NCBI GenBank assembly: GCA_028687995.1
Contig: JAQTZA010000010.1
Coordinates: 60,891 to 124,890 of the forward strand
DNA from: Bacteroidales bacterium
GTDB taxonomy: Bacteria; Bacteroidota; Bacteroidia; Bacteroidales; UBA7332
Direction: 5' to 3'
DNA: 64,000 nucleotides
The translations under genes were made by a program, and so were the position numbers. Positions 44,254 through 53,700 of this stretch are shown one piece after another. The notes below the pieces were generated by a model. The model did no database searches, was not told the DNA's origin, and saw nothing but the letters and a program-made list of their open reading frames with translations. Position 1 is the first letter of the stretch; each line of letters begins with the position of its first letter.

Positions 44254-46416
44254 CTAACTATTTAGCAGCCTAAAATCGACTTGTTTTCGTTCGAGGTTCG
44301 CTCGAGCAATCTGAATGGTGACAGGGCTACCTAGGCGATAGATTTTCTTGTTTTTACGACCCACCAAGCAGTAGTTTTTGTGATCGAACTCGTAGTAATC
44401 ATCATCCAAATCGCGCATAGGCACCATTCCCTCACATTTATTGGCATTGATTTCCACATAAAATCCCCATTCAGTTACTCCAGAAATTACACCATCGAAT
44501 GTTTGACCCAATCGTTCACTCAAATATTCAACTTGTTTATATTTGATAGAAGCTCGTTCAGCATTAGCAGAGAGTTGCTCCATTTCGGAACAATGCTTAC
44601 ACATCTCTTCATATTGCTCAGCATCTACACTTTTTCCTTTATCTAAATATCTCTCTAATAATCGATGTACCATCAAGTCGGGATAACGACGTATGGGTGA
44701 AGTAAAATGACTATAATAGAGAAATGCCAATCCATAATGCCCAATATTGACAGTAGAATAGACGGCTTTTGCCATAGTTCGAATGGCAATGGTTTCAATC
44801 AAATCTTCTTCGTTAGTTCCTTGCACTCTATCGAGCAATTTATTAATCGATTTTGAGACATCCGATTTTGTTCCATCCGTTTTCAATTTGTAGCCAAAAC
44901 GTCGAATAAACTCTGCAAAATTTGCCATTTTTTCTGGATTCGGCACATCGTGTACTCGATAGACAAACGTTTTGGCTTTTTTCCCTTTTTCAGTTTTGCC
45001 AATTAGCTCAGCGACAGTACGATTTGCCAAAAGCATAAACTCTTCGATCAAATGATTTGAGTCTTTTGTCACTTTGAAATAGACATCGATCGGCTTACCT
45101 TTCTCGTCAATTTCGAATTTAACTTCGTGTCTATCAAAATTAATAGCACCGGATTCAAATCTCCGTTCTTTCAATATTTTTGCTAATCGATTCAAATTCA
45201 GTATTTCGTCTTTGAAATCACCTTCACCCGTTTCAATGACACTTTGTGCCTCTTCATAAGTAAACCGTCTATCCGAATTGATAATCGTTCGACAAACACG
45301 TGAGTTTATAATTTCAGCCTGTTCGTTCATCTCAAAAACAGCTGAAAAACAGAGTTTCTCCTCGTTTGGACGAAGCGAACACAGACCGTTAGACAATCGC
45401 TCTGGCAGCATCGGGATTACTCGATCCACCAAATAGATGGAAGTAGCACGACTGTATGCCTCCTGATCTAATGGAGAATCGGGCTGAACATAGTGCGAAA
45501 CATCTGCAATGTGAACACCTATTTCATACACTCCATTCTCCAATTTTCGGAAAGAGAGCGCATCGTCAAAATCTTTTGCATCTTTTGGGTCGATGGTAAA
45601 GGTGGTGATGGTTCTGAAATCCTCGCGTTTGGCTATCTCTTCAGCGGTAATATCTGTCGGGATCTTCTCAGCCGCTTTTTCTATCTCTTCGGGATATTTG
45701 TAAGGCAATCCAAATTCAGCCAAAATAGCGTGCATTTCGGTATTATTTTCCCCAGCATAACCCAATAAATCAATCACTTCTCCATACGGATTTTTAGCAC
45801 GTTCTGGCCATTCAGTAATTCGAACAACGGCTTTTTGACCCGTTTTTCCACCTTTTAAATTTTCTCTTGTAATAAAAATATCGTTCGAGAGCGCCTTACT
45901 TTCGGTGATCAGAAATGCAAAATTAGGTTGCACCTCCAATACTCCCACAAAAACCTGAGGCACACTTTTTAGAATTGCTACCACCGCACCTTCAGGAGTA
46001 GAACCTTTGCGTTTAGCACTAAGCATGACCTCAACAGTGTCACCATTCATTGCTCTACCAGCATTTCTATCGGCTACAAATATTGGATCACCACCATCTT
46101 CGGGAATCACCTGATTCTTGCCATTACTTTTTCGGTCGAATATTCCAATTATATTTTTCCCACGACTAAGGTATTTGTATTTTCCTGGAGATACTTCTGC
46201 CAACACATCATCAGCTGCAAGATCGGTCAAAATATAGACAACCATCTCTTTTTGGGGATGAGTTAATGCGCCAATGCCATGCGAAACTTGTTTATAATTG
46301 AAAGCACGTTTGGGATCAAAACTCAGAAAATCTACAATTTTACGTATCATCTCTTCCTTCTTCATGCGTTTGCCTGAAGATGGTATGCCTTTTTTACTTT
46401 TATCCTTCATATTCAT
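44254..46416 (-). CDS. rnr: Ribonuclease R
   Basis: The 720-residue 3'-5' exoribonuclease is built from an N-terminal helix-turn-helix-like region, cold-shock domains (GIFDRKSNGKNQVIP, NAGRAMNGDTVEV), the RNB catalytic domain and a C-terminal S1 domain. The RNB domain carries FTIDPKDAKDFDDALSF with the metal-binding aspartates, then GVHIADVSHYV and YSHFTSPIRRYPDL. It degrades structured RNA. It may start at either of two Met codons (residues 1 and 3). The gene stands alone between a bidirectional terminator and a clear promoter. Confidence 0.95.
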   Translation of the reverse strand: MNMKDKSKKGIPSSGKRMKKEEMIRKIVDFLSFDPKRAFNYKQVSHGIGALTHPQKEMVVYILTDLAADDVLAEVSPGKYKYLSRGKNIIGIFDRKSNGKNQVIPEDGGDPIFVADRNAGRAMNGDTVEVMLSAKRKGSTPEGAVVAILKSVPQVFVGVLEVQPNFAFLITESKALSNDIFITRENLKGGKTGQKAVVRITEWPERAKNPYGEVIDLLGYAGENNTEMHAILAEFGLPYKYPEEIEKAAEKIPTDITAEEIAKREDFRTITTFTIDPKDAKDFDDALSFRKLENGVYEIGVHIADVSHYVQPDSPLDQEAYSRATSIYLVDRVIPMLPERLSNGLCSLRPNEEKLCFSAVFEMNEQAEIINSRVCRTIINSDRRFTYEEAQSVIETGEGDFKDEILNLNRLAKILKERRFESGAINFDRHEVKFEIDEKGKPIDVYFKVTKDSNHLIEEFMLLANRTVAELIGKTEKGKKAKTFVYRVHDVPNPEKMANFAEFIRRFGYKLKTDGTKSDVSKSINKLLDRVQGTNEEDLIETIAIRTMAKAVYSTVNIGHYGLAFLYYSHFTSPIRRYPDLMVHRLLERYLDKGKSVDAEQYEEMCKHCSEMEQLSANAERASIKYKQVEYLSERLGQTFDGVISGVTEWGFYVEINANKCEGMVPMRDLDDDYYEFDHKNYCLVGRKNKKIYRLGSPVTIQIARANLERKQVDFRLLNS

Positions 46417-46432
46417 TATTTTTTCGTCTTTA

Positions 46433-46461
46433 CAAACTTACTTATTTATTTTGTGAATCAA
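46433..46461 (-). promoter_or_regulatory. rnr promoter (TTG-N18-TAAGTTTG)
   Basis: On the minus strand TTG (46459-46461) is followed after 18 bases by TAAGTTTG (46433-46440), 16 bases before the rnr ATG. Both boxes and the spacing fit the Bacteroidota consensus. Confidence 0.65.
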
Positions 46462-46475
46462 CGAATAAGTAAGTT
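46435..46475. promoter_or_regulatory. 12-base inverted repeat across the rnr promoter
   Basis: AACTTACTTATT (46435-46446) and AATAAGTAAGTT (46464-46475) are perfect inverted copies 17 bases apart. One arm overlaps the -7 box and the dyad spans the -33 box, as expected for an operator of a dimeric regulator. It lies between divergent rnr and S41 protease genes. Confidence 0.5.
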
Positions 46476-46552
46476 ACAAAATTAAGACAATTTATCTGAA
46501 ATATTTTTGTGAATTATCGATTGAAAGGAATCTACAATTAGTATAGAAAAAC

Positions 46553-46560
46553 TATCTTTG
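46553..46560 (+). promoter_or_regulatory. -7 element for the S41 protease gene
   Basis: TATCTTTG is a perfect TAnnTTTG match 66 bases before the chosen start. No -33 TTG is seen at a fitting distance. Confidence 0.45.
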
Positions 46561-46626
46561 CAACCAATTCTTAAAAATGAATTATATTATTCAATTGTCA
46601 AAATAATTACCCCAAAATATAGTTTT

Positions 46627-48018
46627 ATGTTTATGAAAAGCCCGTTTCAATATATTGCACTTATATTTCTTTTTACCACTTTTGCTTGCAAAAAAGAGAT
46701 TGCCTTAACAGAAAACGAAAAAACTAACCAATGGATTTATAATTCGTTGAAACACGACTACTTGTTTTACAAAGACATTCCAGCTACCTCTTCTCTAAAC
46801 TTCAACCAAGATCCAGAATCATTCTTTCCGATACTTCTATCTGCTCAAGAAAAAAACAACCGCAATTACTATTTTTCGTACATCGAAAAGAAAAAGACAA
46901 CAGCTAAATTTGGAGAATCGAAATCAACCTATGGTTTTGAATTTCAATACTATACATTTTCGGGGAGTATCTCGATGGCCATTCGTGTGATATATGTACA
47001 TCCTAATTCCTCTGCTGAAAAAGCAGGCATCAAGCGTGGCGATTGGTATTATGCTATCAATGGTGTTCAGATAGTAAAATCCGATTTGGAGAAATTCTTA
47101 AGTGGTGGCGATATTGTTTTATCGAAAGGTAAAATCAACACCAGCTATCAACTTACACCCGAAAAAACAGTTGCTTTAGCTGCTGCAACAGATATGAGTG
47201 CCGATCCTATTTTTCTCGATTCAATTTTCACAATCAACAATACGAAGGTTGGTTATTTAATTTATAATCAATTCCTTACTGGACCATCAGGATTTAGCGA
47301 CAAAACCTATGATACCGAATTGAAGAGTGTTTTTTCTTATTTCAAAAGCCAACAAATCAATAAACTAATTCTAGATTTACGATTCAATGGTGGTGGGTAT
47401 ATCTCTAGCTGTCAGTTACTGTGCAGCATGATTGTGCAATCTCAGAATTTAGGAAGTTTGATGGCAAAACAACAATACAACGATCAAATCACCAAAGAAC
47501 GTGGCTTAACAGGTGGCTTCGAAAATCTCAACTTCTATAATTCAAAAGACATTATCAATCAAAATGTAAATTTAACGGAACTCTACATTATTTGCAGTTC
47601 TGCAACAGCATCAGCAAGTGAATTGGTTGTCAATTCGCTCAAACCATACATGCCTGTAAATCTAATTGGCACAAAGACCGTTGGGAAGAATTTAGGATCG
47701 TATGAGATAACAAGTACTCTATACAACTATATTTTGCATCCAATAACATTGAAATTATATAACAGTGCAGGCGAGTCGAACTACAGCGATGGATTTATAC
47801 CAACAGGCAATAATTACATCAATGAATATGAATCTGGCGCCGATTTTCTGCCATTAGGTAATACAAAAGAGTTAGTACTCAACCGCACCTTACAGATAAT
47901 GGGTTTATCCAGCTTTTTGAAATCTACTACAGTTCAAAACCCATTAAATGGGAAAATAATACCTGAGCTAAATTCGGTGTACAGAAAAGGGCAAAATATG
48001 ATTTTTAGACTCGAATAA
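46627..48018 (+). CDS. S41-family (C-terminal processing) protease, lipoprotein
   Basis: The 463-residue protein starts MFMKSPFQYIALIFLFTTFAC, a lipoprotein signal with a lipobox ending at Cys21. A PDZ domain (VHPNSSAEKAGIKRGDWYYAING) follows an N-terminal helical part, then the S41 core: DLRFNGGGY, the catalytic Ser in ATASASELVVN and the Lys in GTKTVGKNLGS. Such enzymes cleave proteins or peptides in the periplasm. Methionines at residues 1 and 3 are both possible starts. Bacteroidota encode many such lipoproteins; the target is unknown. Confidence 0.87.
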   Translation: MFMKSPFQYIALIFLFTTFACKKEIALTENEKTNQWIYNSLKHDYLFYKDIPATSSLNFNQDPESFFPILLSAQEKNNRNYYFSYIEKKKTTAKFGESKSTYGFEFQYYTFSGSISMAIRVIYVHPNSSAEKAGIKRGDWYYAINGVQIVKSDLEKFLSGGDIVLSKGKINTSYQLTPEKTVALAAATDMSADPIFLDSIFTINNTKVGYLIYNQFLTGPSGFSDKTYDTELKSVFSYFKSQQINKLILDLRFNGGGYISSCQLLCSMIVQSQNLGSLMAKQQYNDQITKERGLTGGFENLNFYNSKDIINQNVNLTELYIICSSATASASELVVNSLKPYMPVNLIGTKTVGKNLGSYEITSTLYNYILHPITLKLYNSAGESNYSDGFIPTGNNYINEYESGADFLPLGNTKELVLNRTLQIMGLSSFLKSTTVQNPLNGKIIPELNSVYRKGQNMIFRLE

Positions 48019-48024
48019 TATCGA

Positions 48025-48540
48025 CTAAAGACTCTCCCACTCTTTCACAAAAGCATCACCGGAGGAATCTCCTTCTTTGGGGAAAAGCGGATGAAAAAGT
48101 TTATCTTCGCCCTCCTTCCACGGACCTGTTTTATTCTCAAAAACGATAAAATAGGGTGAAATACAAACGACAGAATGCCAAACTCCTGCGGGAATCCACA
48201 CCATCGTTTGCTCCGCAGCATTCATCGAAATAACGCGGTCAATCTCTCCAGTTTCGCTAAACAAGACAATCTTCCCCTCTCCTTCGAGTGCAATAAAAGA
48301 TTCGCCTTTACGGATAACAGTATCAGATTCGTTCTCAACCCAATGTACATGGGGAGCAGTATAACTTCCCTTCGTAAAAACATTAATCATCGAATGAAGC
48401 TCCGCTTCGTGAGAAGAATGAAGTGTTTGCAACGTCCGCTTGCGGATATTCACATCGGCCTCTGCTTTTAGATGAGAGAATTCGCTATTGGTTTTTACAA
48501 CAACATCAGCCGAAGAAAATTTCGAGGATTGATTTTGCAT
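48025..48540 (-). CDS. WbuC-family cupin metalloprotein
   Basis: I start at ATG 48540 (MQNQSSKFSSADVVVKTN) for 171 residues; the longer open frame upstream is not family-like. The core has RKRTLQTLHSSHEAELHSM, TAPHVHWVENESDTVIRKGE and IPAGVWHSVV, the metal-binding His/Glu set of WbuC cupins. Family members often sit in O-antigen loci and their activity is unknown. Here it is convergent with the S41 gene, 6 bases apart, and away from the polysaccharide operon. Confidence 0.85.
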   Translation of the reverse strand: MQNQSSKFSSADVVVKTNSEFSHLKAEADVNIRKRTLQTLHSSHEAELHSMINVFTKGSYTAPHVHWVENESDTVIRKGESFIALEGEGKIVLFSETGEIDRVISMNAAEQTMVWIPAGVWHSVVCISPYFIVFENKTGPWKEGEDKLFHPLFPKEGDSSGDAFVKEWESL

Positions 48541-48595
48541 TTTATCAATTTTTAATGATGGAAACGTTCTCCATTCAACAATAAATGAATTGAAA

Positions 48596-48603
48596 CAAAA
48601 GTA
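48596..48603 (-). promoter_or_regulatory. -7 element for the WbuC gene
   Basis: Minus-strand TACTTTTG matches TAnnTTTG and lies 55 bases before the chosen ATG. Its place inside the longer open frame supports the later start. Confidence 0.4.
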
Positions 48604-48767
48604 GTAAATTCTTTCGATGAAAGACTCTTCGCAATACAAGGAATGCAAATTTGCCTTAAAGGATAAGGCCAACAAACCCTATCAAAATAAAACAATTTGA
48701 TTAGTTTATTGCATGAATTATTCTTTCTATCTATTTTTACATTTTCTACAGACCTTATTTGAAATCG

Positions 48768-49037
48768 ATGAATACGCTACTTCTCTCCTACCTTCTCATT
48801 ATCAATCTGGTCAGCGGATTATTTTTCATTTACGATAAAAAGGCCGCTATTAAACACAAGCAACGTATTTCAGAAATGACTCTACATTTACTTGAGCTTT
48901 GCGGAGGCGTATTTTCCATTTTTATTTTGATTTATTTCATGGGACATAAGAACAGAAAATTCACCTATTTTGCAATCACCTACCTGATTTTGAGCGGTTG
49001 GTTTTCGCTGCTATTAGCCCATTTTATTATTATTTAA
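48768..49037 (+). CDS. DUF1294 small membrane protein
   Basis: The 89-residue protein has three hydrophobic helices. The motif YDKKAAIKHKQRISEMTLHL followed by GGVFSIFILIYFMGHKNRKF is the DUF1294 signature. The ATG at 48768 is preferred over an in-frame TTG 9 bases earlier. The function is unknown. It is a monocistronic gene; the 260 bases after it hold the promoter of the next operon. Confidence 0.82.
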   Translation: MNTLLLSYLLIINLVSGLFFIYDKKAAIKHKQRISEMTLHLLELCGGVFSIFILIYFMGHKNRKFTYFAITYLILSGWFSLLLAHFIII

Positions 49038-49218
49038 GGTTGTGCTTTACCCCAAGTACAATTCACCTAAATTACCTAAAATTCTGAGACAATAAAGAGC
49101 ATATTTAAGTTCATTTTTTGCAGAATTTGACATTTCGTTTCTGCATTTCACCTATCAATTTGATATTATGTTCATAAATCTGTAATACAAGGCTTTGAGA
49201 CAGTCAGGTTTCAACTAC

Positions 49219-49254
49219 TTTGATAATATTTTTTAGAAAACTTTTCTATCTTTG
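49219..49254 (+). promoter_or_regulatory. Promoter TTTG-N24-TATCTTTG for the DUF2723 operon
   Basis: TTTG at 49219-49222 and TATCTTTG at 49247-49254. The -7 box is perfect; the spacing is one base beyond the usual range. The ATG is 45 bases downstream. Confidence 0.55.
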
Positions 49255-49298
49255 CGCATCATTAATCAGATTCAAAGTTTTATCTATTTTTCTTAGAA

Positions 49299-52200
49299 AT
49301 GAAGAACTATAAACTCGTCAACAACCTACTCGGTTGGATTACCTTTGCCGTTTCGGCAGTCGTTTACATTCTTACTATTGAACCTACCGCTAGTTTTTGG
49401 GATTGTCCCGAGTTTATATCTTCAGCCATGAAGTTGGAAGTGGGTCACCCTCCGGGAGCACCTTTCTTCATGTTAGCTGGTAATTTCTTTACTCATTTTG
49501 CATCGGATCCTACACAAGTAGCACGTATGGTGAATACTATGTCGGCATTGTTGAGTGCGCTCACTATTATGTTTCTATTCTGGAGCATCACCCATTTAGC
49601 TAAAAAACTATTAATTAAAGGTGATACTCTCACCACCGGACAATTCATCGCAGTGATGGGTAGTGGTTTGGTAGGTGCTTTCGCCTATACTTTCTCCGAT
49701 ACATTCTGGTTTTCGGCCGTAGAAGGCGAAGTATATGCGTTTTCGTCGTTCTTTACAGCAGTTGTTTTTTGGCTTATTCTCAAATGGGAAAATGCATCAG
49801 ACAGCTCTCACGCCAATCGTTTCATTGTGTTAATTGCCTATCTGACTGGTCTGTCTATCGGCGTTCACCTTCTGAACTTACTCTGTATTCCTGCCATCGT
49901 ATTGGTTTATTATTACAAGAAAAATCCTGATGCTGACCTCAAAGGATCTCTCAAAGCATTGCTACTTTCTTTTATATTAGTCGGATTAGTAATGTACGGC
50001 ATGATTCCTGGATTGGTAAAAGTAGCTGGTTGGTTCGAGCTTCTATTTGTGAATGAATTTGGAATGCCGTTCAACACAGGACTAATTGTTTACATTTTGG
50101 TTGTCTCTTCCACCATTATCTGGGGACTTTATGAAACTACGCAGGGTACAAACCAAAAACGAATCATCGGCTCTTTCTTAGCCTCTGTCTCGTTGGTTGG
50201 GCTACCTTTCCTAACAAGTGGAGCTGCCGGCATATTCTTAGCCATTCTATTGATTGGTGGTTTGGGTTGGTTTTTGGTTGTTAATAAAAAATGGGATGTT
50301 GCCATCATCAACACAGCATTATTATGTTTGATGTCGATATTGATCGGTTACTCGTCGTATGCCATCATTATCATTCGATCGGCAGCGAACACACCAATGG
50401 ATCAAAACTCACCCGAAGATATTTTCACCCTTGGCCGTTATTTGAGTCGTGAGCAATACGGTGATCGTCCATTATTATATGGAGAAACATTCGTTTCGGA
50501 TGTGCAACGTGATTCACAAGGCGCTGCGGTGGTCGATAAAGGTGCACCAATTTGGGTGCGTAAAGTAAAAAAGAACGACAAAGAGAAAGATCAATATTAC
50601 ATTTCTGGATACAAAGAAGATTACGAATATGTATCTGAAACCAAGATGCTGCTTCCTCGAATGTATAGCCGACAAGCAAATCACATACAAGCCTACAAAG
50701 TTTGGTCCGATTTCAAAGGTACAGATGTCACCTACGATCGAATGGGAGAAAAGGTAACCGTGAAAATGCCGACGATGATTGAAAACATCAAGTTCTTTAT
50801 CTCTTACCAGATGAATTTCATGTATTGGCGCTACTTTTTTTGGAACTTCTCGGGTCGCCAAAACGACATTCAAGGGAATGGAGAGGTGAACAATGGGAAC
50901 TGGATTACAGGTATCAACTTTATTGATAAATTTTTGGTAGGAGATCAATCGAATCTGCCTCCATCGATGGAAAACAACAAGGGGCATAATAAATATTATA
51001 TGCTGCCGCTGATTCTGGGAATCATCGGATTACTATTTCAAGCTTATTCTGGACAAAAAGGCATACAAGGATTTTGGGTAACCTTCTTCCTGTTCTTCAT
51101 GACTGGTTTGGCGATTGTATTCTATCTGAATCAATATCCCTATCAACCGCGTGAACGAGATTATGCCTTCGCCGGCTCCTTCTATGCATATTGTATTTGG
51201 ATAGGTCTCGGTGTAGCCGCCATTGCAAAAGGACTTAGCAAATATACGAATGAAACCATTGGCGCTATAGTTGCCACATTAGCATGCCTTTTGATTCCGG
51301 CAAAAATGGGTGCTGAAAACTGGGACGATCACGATCGTTCAAATCGTTACACTTGCCGCGATTTCGGATACAATTACTTAGTATCGTGTCCTCCAAATGC
51401 AGTCATTTTCACCAATGGCGATAACGACACATTCCCTCTTTGGTATAATCAAGAGGTAGAAGGCGTTCGCACCGACGTTCGTGTTTGTAACTTGAGTTAC
51501 CTGCAAACCGATTGGTATATCGACCAAATGCGTCGCGAAGCGTACGATTCGAAACCGCTTCCAATCTCTTTCGAGCCGTGGCAATATGCACAAGGTACAC
51601 GAGACGTAGTATATGTAACCACTATGCTCAACGAACCAATGGATGTGACGCAAGCCATGAATATTGTGAAATCTGACGACCCAAATCTGAAAATCAAACA
51701 GGGTGATCAAAGCATCGAGTTTATCCCTACAGAAAATCTATATATACCTGTTGACACAATGGCACTTCGCAAAAGTGGAACGTTGGTACCTCATGCAGCC
51801 GTGTTGAGTAAAATGGAAATTTCGCTGAAAGGAAAACAGTATTTGGGAAAACAAGAGATGGTGATTTTGGATATGCTCGCAAACAGCAAATTCAAACGTC
51901 CGATTTGCTATGCAGTTACTGTTGGAAACGAAAATTACCTCAACCTGAATAAATATTTCAGCCTCGAAGGATTAACCTATCGCATTACACCGCAAGCCTT
52001 TGGAGCAAATGGTGGTGTCAATTCTGACGTGATGTACGACAATATGGTCAATAAATTCAAGTGGGGCGGAATCGGCAATCCGAAAGTTTATCTTGATGAG
52101 AACAACCTTCGTATGTGCAAGACATTCCGTTTTATGTTTGGCAAACTAATTAATCAACTTTTGGTGGAAGGCAAAAAAGACAAAGCTCTCAAAGCATTGG

Positions 52201-52532
52201 ATTATTGCATGAAAGTATTACCGCCATCGACCATTCCAAACGATTATTCATCGTTGACGCTGGCCGAAGCCTACTATCACTTAGGTCAAAAAGAGAAAGC
52301 TGAAAAAATAACTGAAGACATCGCTAATAATACAGAGTTAGAATTGAAATGGTACAATTCGTTGACCACCTCCCAATATAATTCTGTCACAAATGATGTA
52401 GGCAATGGCTTAGCTGTTTTGCAATCTATTTTGCAATTGTACTCAACGTACAATCCAAAATTAGCAGAAAAACACATGCCGCTGTTTCAGATGTATAGTG
52501 CTGGCTGGGGAACAAACCAAAAAGGTCAATAA
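49299..52532 (+). CDS. DUF2723 membrane protein, GT-C glycosyltransferase-like
   Basis: The 1077-residue protein begins with a helix and the conserved IEPTASFWDCPEFI and HPPGAPFFML motifs of DUF2723, a family with the GT-C (protein O-mannosyltransferase-like) fold. The acidic residues in FWDCPE would hold the active site outside the membrane. Many transmembrane helices follow to about residue 670, interrupted by a soluble insert, then a soluble domain with NGDNDTFPLWY and a C-terminal TPR-like part (AEAYYHLGQKEKAEK). It probably glycosylates exported proteins or lipids with a polyprenyl-linked sugar. It heads a four-gene operon. Confidence 0.85.
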   Translation: MKNYKLVNNLLGWITFAVSAVVYILTIEPTASFWDCPEFISSAMKLEVGHPPGAPFFMLAGNFFTHFASDPTQVARMVNTMSALLSALTIMFLFWSITHLAKKLLIKGDTLTTGQFIAVMGSGLVGAFAYTFSDTFWFSAVEGEVYAFSSFFTAVVFWLILKWENASDSSHANRFIVLIAYLTGLSIGVHLLNLLCIPAIVLVYYYKKNPDADLKGSLKALLLSFILVGLVMYGMIPGLVKVAGWFELLFVNEFGMPFNTGLIVYILVVSSTIIWGLYETTQGTNQKRIIGSFLASVSLVGLPFLTSGAAGIFLAILLIGGLGWFLVVNKKWDVAIINTALLCLMSILIGYSSYAIIIIRSAANTPMDQNSPEDIFTLGRYLSREQYGDRPLLYGETFVSDVQRDSQGAAVVDKGAPIWVRKVKKNDKEKDQYYISGYKEDYEYVSETKMLLPRMYSRQANHIQAYKVWSDFKGTDVTYDRMGEKVTVKMPTMIENIKFFISYQMNFMYWRYFFWNFSGRQNDIQGNGEVNNGNWITGINFIDKFLVGDQSNLPPSMENNKGHNKYYMLPLILGIIGLLFQAYSGQKGIQGFWVTFFLFFMTGLAIVFYLNQYPYQPRERDYAFAGSFYAYCIWIGLGVAAIAKGLSKYTNETIGAIVATLACLLIPAKMGAENWDDHDRSNRYTCRDFGYNYLVSCPPNAVIFTNGDNDTFPLWYNQEVEGVRTDVRVCNLSYLQTDWYIDQMRREAYDSKPLPISFEPWQYAQGTRDVVYVTTMLNEPMDVTQAMNIVKSDDPNLKIKQGDQSIEFIPTENLYIPVDTMALRKSGTLVPHAAVLSKMEISLKGKQYLGKQEMVILDMLANSKFKRPICYAVTVGNENYLNLNKYFSLEGLTYRITPQAFGANGGVNSDVMYDNMVNKFKWGGIGNPKVYLDENNLRMCKTFRFMFGKLINQLLVEGKKDKALKALDYCMKVLPPSTIPNDYSSLTLAEAYYHLGQKEKAEKITEDIANNTELELKWYNSLTTSQYNSVTNDVGNGLAVLQSILQLYSTYNPKLAEKHMPLFQMYSAGWGTNQKGQ

Positions 52533-52535
52533 CAG

Positions 52536-53165
52536 ATGTTTATAGAACGCCCACCTCGTCTCTATCGCCTATTTTTCCCTGGAGCAATCTGGAAAATTCC
52601 GCAAGAGCAGAAGTGCGTTTATCTAACGTTCGACGACGGTCCAATACCTGAGGTTACGCCTTGGGTATTAGATCTACTCGATCAATATCAAGTAAAAGCC
52701 ACCTTCTTTTGCGTGGGTGATAATGTGCGAAAATACCCCGAAATCTATGAAGAAATCCTTCGTCGGGGACATAAAACGGGAAATCATACATTCAACCACA
52801 TCCAAGGGTTGAAGACCCTTACTCACAACTATATCGCAAATATCCAAAAAGCCACTCAGTACATCGACAGCAAACTGTTCAGACCACCACACGGTCACAT
52901 CCGCATCCCTCAATTCTGGTTTCTACGTCATCGTTTTCGCATAGTTATGTGGGATTTAGTAACGCGCGATTACAGCAAAAAGTTGAACGGAGACGATGTG
53001 TTTTGTATCGTAAAAAAATATGTGCGAAACGGCTCTGTTATTGTCTTTCACGATTCTCTGAAATCGGAAAAGAATATGAAACAAGCACTTCCGCAAGCAA
53101 TTGAATGGCTTCGATCCGAAGGATATGTTTTTAACACCATTCCATCAGAAACCGAGTCATTCTAG
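52536..53165 (+). CDS. Polysaccharide deacetylase (NodB homology domain)
   Basis: The 209-residue carbohydrate esterase family 4 protein has all main motifs: VYLTFDDGP (catalytic base and metal Asp), GNHTFNH (the His-x-x-x-His metal ligands), FRPPHGHIR and VIVFHDS. There is no clear signal peptide, so it may act on a lipid-linked glycan at the membrane's inner face or be membrane-associated. It starts 4 bases after the DUF2723 gene, which suggests the two modify the same glycan. Confidence 0.88.
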   Translation: MFIERPPRLYRLFFPGAIWKIPQEQKCVYLTFDDGPIPEVTPWVLDLLDQYQVKATFFCVGDNVRKYPEIYEEILRRGHKTGNHTFNHIQGLKTLTHNYIANIQKATQYIDSKLFRPPHGHIRIPQFWFLRHRFRIVMWDLVTRDYSKKLNGDDVFCIVKKYVRNGSVIVFHDSLKSEKNMKQALPQAIEWLRSEGYVFNTIPSETESF

Positions 53166-53189
53166 TAACATTTCTAAAACGGAAGTTGT

Positions 53190-53699
53190 ATGAAATCGTA
53201 TCAAAATCATAGCCGTGAAGAGGCAGAAAAAGTAATCGCCGATTCTAAAGTATGTTTTGTAGGATTTGCCGATACGGATGGTACGCCTTACGTTCTACCA
53301 ATGAATTTTGCCTACCACGACGGCATCATCTACCTGCATTCTGCACCCGACGGTTCGCTGATTGACATTGTGAATCGTAACAACCGTGTCTGCATCACCT
53401 TCAGCGTGGGAGAGAAGTTAGTGCATCAACATCCCGAGGTCGCCTGTAGCTATCGTATGCGTTCCGACAGTGCGATTTGTCGTGGTAAAGTGGAGTTTGT
53501 AGAAGATGTTGCTGCAAAAACAGACATCATGAACCTGACAATGAAACACTACGCTGGTCGTGAATTCACCTATTCATCGCCCGCCATTAACAACGTAAAA
53601 ATTTGGAAAATCGTCGTTGACTCTTTCTCCTCGAAATCGTTGGGGCTAACGCACAAAGAATATCTGGCTAAAAAAGAGAATCATCTGAATAATGAATAA
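53190..53699 (+). CDS. Pyridoxamine 5'-phosphate oxidase-like flavoprotein (NimA-like)
   Basis: The 169-residue split-barrel flavin-binding protein shows CFVGFADTDGTPYVLPMNF, IYLHSAPDGSLIDIV and a YRSAICRGKVEFVED-like strand (SDSAICRGKVEFVED). This matches the PNPOx-like family that includes the Nim 5-nitroimidazole reductases. Nim-like annotation does not by itself predict drug resistance, since many members have other roles. It is the third gene of the operon. Confidence 0.82.
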   Translation: MKSYQNHSREEAEKVIADSKVCFVGFADTDGTPYVLPMNFAYHDGIIYLHSAPDGSLIDIVNRNNRVCITFSVGEKLVHQHPEVACSYRMRSDSAICRGKVEFVEDVAAKTDIMNLTMKHYAGREFTYSSPAINNVKIWKIVVDSFSSKSLGLTHKEYLAKKENHLNNE

Positions 53700-53700
53700 A

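Noticed and set aside
48541..48675. N-terminal extension of the WbuC protein
   Set aside because: The extension is cysteine- and phenylalanine-rich, unlike the family, and covers a -7 promoter box.
50514..50987. 157-codon minus-strand frame inside the DUF2723 gene
   Set aside because: Shadow of a well-conserved 1077-residue protein; histidine- and valine-rich chance translation.
53190..53699. Nitroimidazole resistance gene (nim)
   Set aside because: Only general similarity to the PNPOx-like fold can be seen; that does not justify a resistance call.
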